The translations under genes were made by a program, and so were the position numbers. Shown here piece by piece: positions 6,450 through 7,321 of a stretch of 7,321 nt of DNA. The notes beneath the pieces were generated by a model, which worked only from the letters and a program-made list of their open reading frames with translations, searched no databases and was not told where the DNA came from. Source of the DNA: Pseudomonadota bacterium (GTDB lineage Bacteria; Pseudomonadota; Gammaproteobacteria; Burkholderiales; Gallionellaceae). How positions within the stretch are numbered: the first letter of the stretch is position 1; the number at the start of each line of letters is the position of its first letter. Location of the stretch: NCBI GenBank assembly GCA_021783525.1, contig JAJXTT010000080.1, positions 1-7,321 on the forward strand, in the 5' to 3' direction.

Positions 6450-6563
6450 ATGTCGCGCAAACTGGCCAATATCACCCGCTTCATCGGAAACTACCGCTAT
6501 TACCGCAGGAATGGATTCAATTCCAGAACAGCCTGGCACTTGGCCAGCATGACGCTTCCGTAG
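6450..6563 (+). CDS. Very small basic protein, 37 aa
   Basis: A 37-residue frame with a strong ribosome binding site: AAGGGAG at 6438-6444, 5 nt before ATG 6450. The product is very basic (Arg/Lys at 3, 4, 10, 16, 19, 20 and 27, with no acidic residue). It has an aromatic stretch NYRYYRRNGF followed by SRTAWHLA. A tyrosine-rich stretch followed by R-x-G-x-x-x-R-x-A-W-x-x-A is a pattern I associate with tiny conserved proteobacterial proteins of unknown function, though I could not search for it. Charge suggests contact with nucleic acid or membrane lipid, but that is a guess. It lies 125 bp after the 63-codon gene and 103 bp before the SAP-like gene. The gap to the left contains AT-rich patches but no convincing promoter. 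Confidence 0.6.
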   Translation: MSRKLANITRFIGNYRYYRRNGFNSRTAWHLASMTLP

Positions 6564-6666
6564 GCCAGTCTTCGCGATTCATGGTGAGCCGAAAGCGGAC
6601 TCCAAGGGTGATGGCAGACTTCCAAATCGGCTTCTGTGCAACATGGAAATGTGAAGGAGAACCGTC

Positions 6667-6873
6667 ATGACCCTGAAAGATGTACAACGCATGGCCAAGC
6701 TGCAAAGTATCGACCCCGGCATGCTTTCCAAAGCCGAACTGATCAGGGCGATCCAGAAGATCGAGGGAAACTTCGACTGCTTTGCGACCGCCTACGATGG
6801 AGTATGCGATCAAACAGGATGCATCTGGCGTGAGGACTGCTTTGAAGCATCCAGACGTGGATCACCATCTTGA
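6667..6873 (+). CDS. SAP-domain-like small protein with four-cysteine C-terminus
   Basis: A 68-residue protein in two parts. Residues 1-32 (KDVQRMAKLQSIDPGMLSKA then ELIRAIQKIEG) have the helix-extension-helix pattern of a SAP motif, or a Rho N-terminal-like fold, both usually nucleic-acid binding. Residues 33-58 carry Cys38, Cys47, Cys52 and Cys58 around the motif CIWREDC, arranged like a small metal-binding knuckle, although the spacing does not match a zinc finger I can name. I recall similar short proteins in betaproteobacteria and Deltaproteobacteria annotated as SAP-domain proteins. AAGGAGA at 6653-6659 sits 7 nt before ATG 6667, a strong ribosome binding site. The last ten residues (ASRRGSPS end) look unstructured. 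A DNA- or RNA-binding accessory role is inferred. Confidence 0.8.
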   Translation: MTLKDVQRMAKLQSIDPGMLSKAELIRAIQKIEGNFDCFATAYDGVCDQTGCIWREDCFEASRRGSPS

Positions 6874-6951
6874 TCGCGTGCTTGTAACAAGTGATGTGAA
6901 CTCATCAGCCCACCGTCGTTCAAACCGCTCAAGGACGGCCACGGAACGAGC

Positions 6952-6967
6952 CCCGGGATATCCCGGG
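6952..6967 (+). terminator. 16-bp perfect palindrome, candidate terminator
   Basis: CCCGGGATATCCCGGG is a perfect palindrome. As RNA it would fold into six G-C pairs closed by an AUAU loop and be followed by the U-rich UUUCCAUUUCC, 79 bp after the SAP-like gene. This fits a weak intrinsic terminator for the small-gene group. It could instead be a protein-binding site, since it ends 26 bp before the -35 box of the next candidate promoter. Confidence 0.45.
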
Positions 6968-6993
6968 TTTCCATTTCCCCGGCATCTCACGGG

Positions 6994-7022
6994 TTGACCG
7001 AATCCGGTTTTTTGCATATTTT
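6994..7022 (+). promoter_or_regulatory. Candidate sigma70 promoter of the CFA-synthase-like gene
   Basis: TTGACC (6994-6999, 5 of 6 to the -35 consensus) and TATTTT (7017-7022, 4 of 6 to the -10 consensus) are spaced by 17 bp. Transcription would start near 7029, giving a leader of about 62 nt to ATG 7091. The AT-rich stretch around the -10 box stands out in this GC-rich window. It suggests the lipid gene is transcribed independently of the small genes. Confidence 0.45.
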
Positions 7023-7090
7023 TACCATTACCTTAACGGGCACAATTGGAGTTTGACCAGGCAGAAACAGCAGCGCACAAGGAGACGAGC

Positions 7091-7321
7091 ATGGAACGCG
7101 AGCGATCCGAACCCACGAGCGAACCGATAAACGGCGACTTCAGTTATCTGGCGGCTGATCGAGAACAGCGCCCGTCTCTCGGAAAAATGCTTTACGCCGC
7201 GGAAAGATTCCTGCTTGCAAAGATAATGCAGGCTTTCGGGAATCCTCCCGTGCATGTGGTGCTGTGGAATGGCCTTGAAATCCCCAACCATAATGGCGAT
7301 ACGGTGGCGCGGATACTCATA
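7091..7321 (+). CDS. Cyclopropane-fatty-acyl-phospholipid synthase-like protein (3' partial)
   Basis: The first 77 residues of a longer protein, open at the window edge. After a polar leader of about 33 residues comes a helix (YAAERFLLAKIMQAF) and then GNPPVHVVLWNGLEI and DTVARILI. This layout, with the 'PP-hydrophobic-LWNG-E' strand pair, is the usual N-terminus of the CFA synthase / SAM-dependent methyltransferase group, which adds a methylene or methyl group to unsaturated phospholipid chains at the inner membrane face. The SAM-binding motifs lie beyond the window, so a related methyltransferase with another lipid substrate is possible. AGGAGA at 7079-7084 precedes ATG 7091 by 6 nt. It has a promoter candidate of its own. 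A lipid-stabilising role would suit the stress-gene context. Confidence 0.7.
   Translation, partial: MERERSEPTSEPINGDFSYLAADREQRPSLGKMLYAAERFLLAKIMQAFGNPPVHVVLWNGLEIPNHNGDTVARILI

Noticed and set aside
6581..6670. 29-codon frame starting ATGGTGAGCCG in the gap before the SAP-like gene
   Set aside because: No ribosome binding site, no recognisable sequence, and its end overlaps the well-supported start at 6667.
6881..6907. Short inverted repeats CTTGT-A-ACAAG and TGATG...CATCA after the SAP-like gene
   Set aside because: Arms of five bases are expected by chance in a gap of this size, and no U-run or promoter is associated.
7002..7013. ACCG/CGGT mini-hairpin followed by a T-run at about 6997-7013 as a terminator
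   Set aside because: The stem has only four pairs, and the region is better explained as the spacer of the candidate promoter at 6994-7022.

Overview
The window looks like chromosomal DNA of a GC-rich proteobacterium. Protein style, strong purine-rich ribosome binding sites and the gene set suggest a betaproteobacterium, perhaps Nitrosomonadales or Gallionellaceae-like; that placement is from remembered protein similarity and was not searched. Coding density is high and there are no RNA genes, insertion sequences or CRISPR arrays that I can see.

Layout. (1) Positions 2-394 (+) hold the 3' end of an alpha/beta hydrolase of the dienelactone-hydrolase type. It converges on, and overlaps by 32 bp, a PRPP-binding phosphoribosyltransferase (363-1001, -). 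(2) A large Lon-related protease (1074-3488, -) lies upstream of the phosphoribosyltransferase and probably shares its transcript. (3) A 171-bp divergent region (3489-3659) contains two back-to-back sigma70-like promoter candidates and an 18-bp near-palindrome inside the spacer of the protease promoter. (4) Rightward from there run a single-domain universal stress protein (3660-4103), an acidic conserved-type hypothetical (4187-4474), a drastically shortened PolX-family gene (4573-4968) and, 7 bp later, a CapA-family metallophosphatase-like protein (4976-5995). (5) The region 5996-7090 carries three small genes of 63, 37 and 68 codons, each with a good ribosome binding site, and several inverted repeats. 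(6) At the right edge starts a cyclopropane-fatty-acid-synthase-like gene (7091 onward), cut by the window end.

Taken together the genes read as a stress or survival neighbourhood: protein quality control (Lon-like), a universal stress protein, membrane lipid modification (CFA-like) and a nucleotide or phosphoribosyl-linked enzyme pair. That functional reading is inference from gene families.

The most noteworthy items are the PolX remnant, in which about 50 N-terminal residues are joined in frame to about 78 C-terminal PHP residues with the polymerase core missing; the divergent promoter/operator architecture at 3549-3619; the Lon-like protein with Arg in place of the Walker A Lys; and the run of small proteins, including one with a four-cysteine C-terminus.
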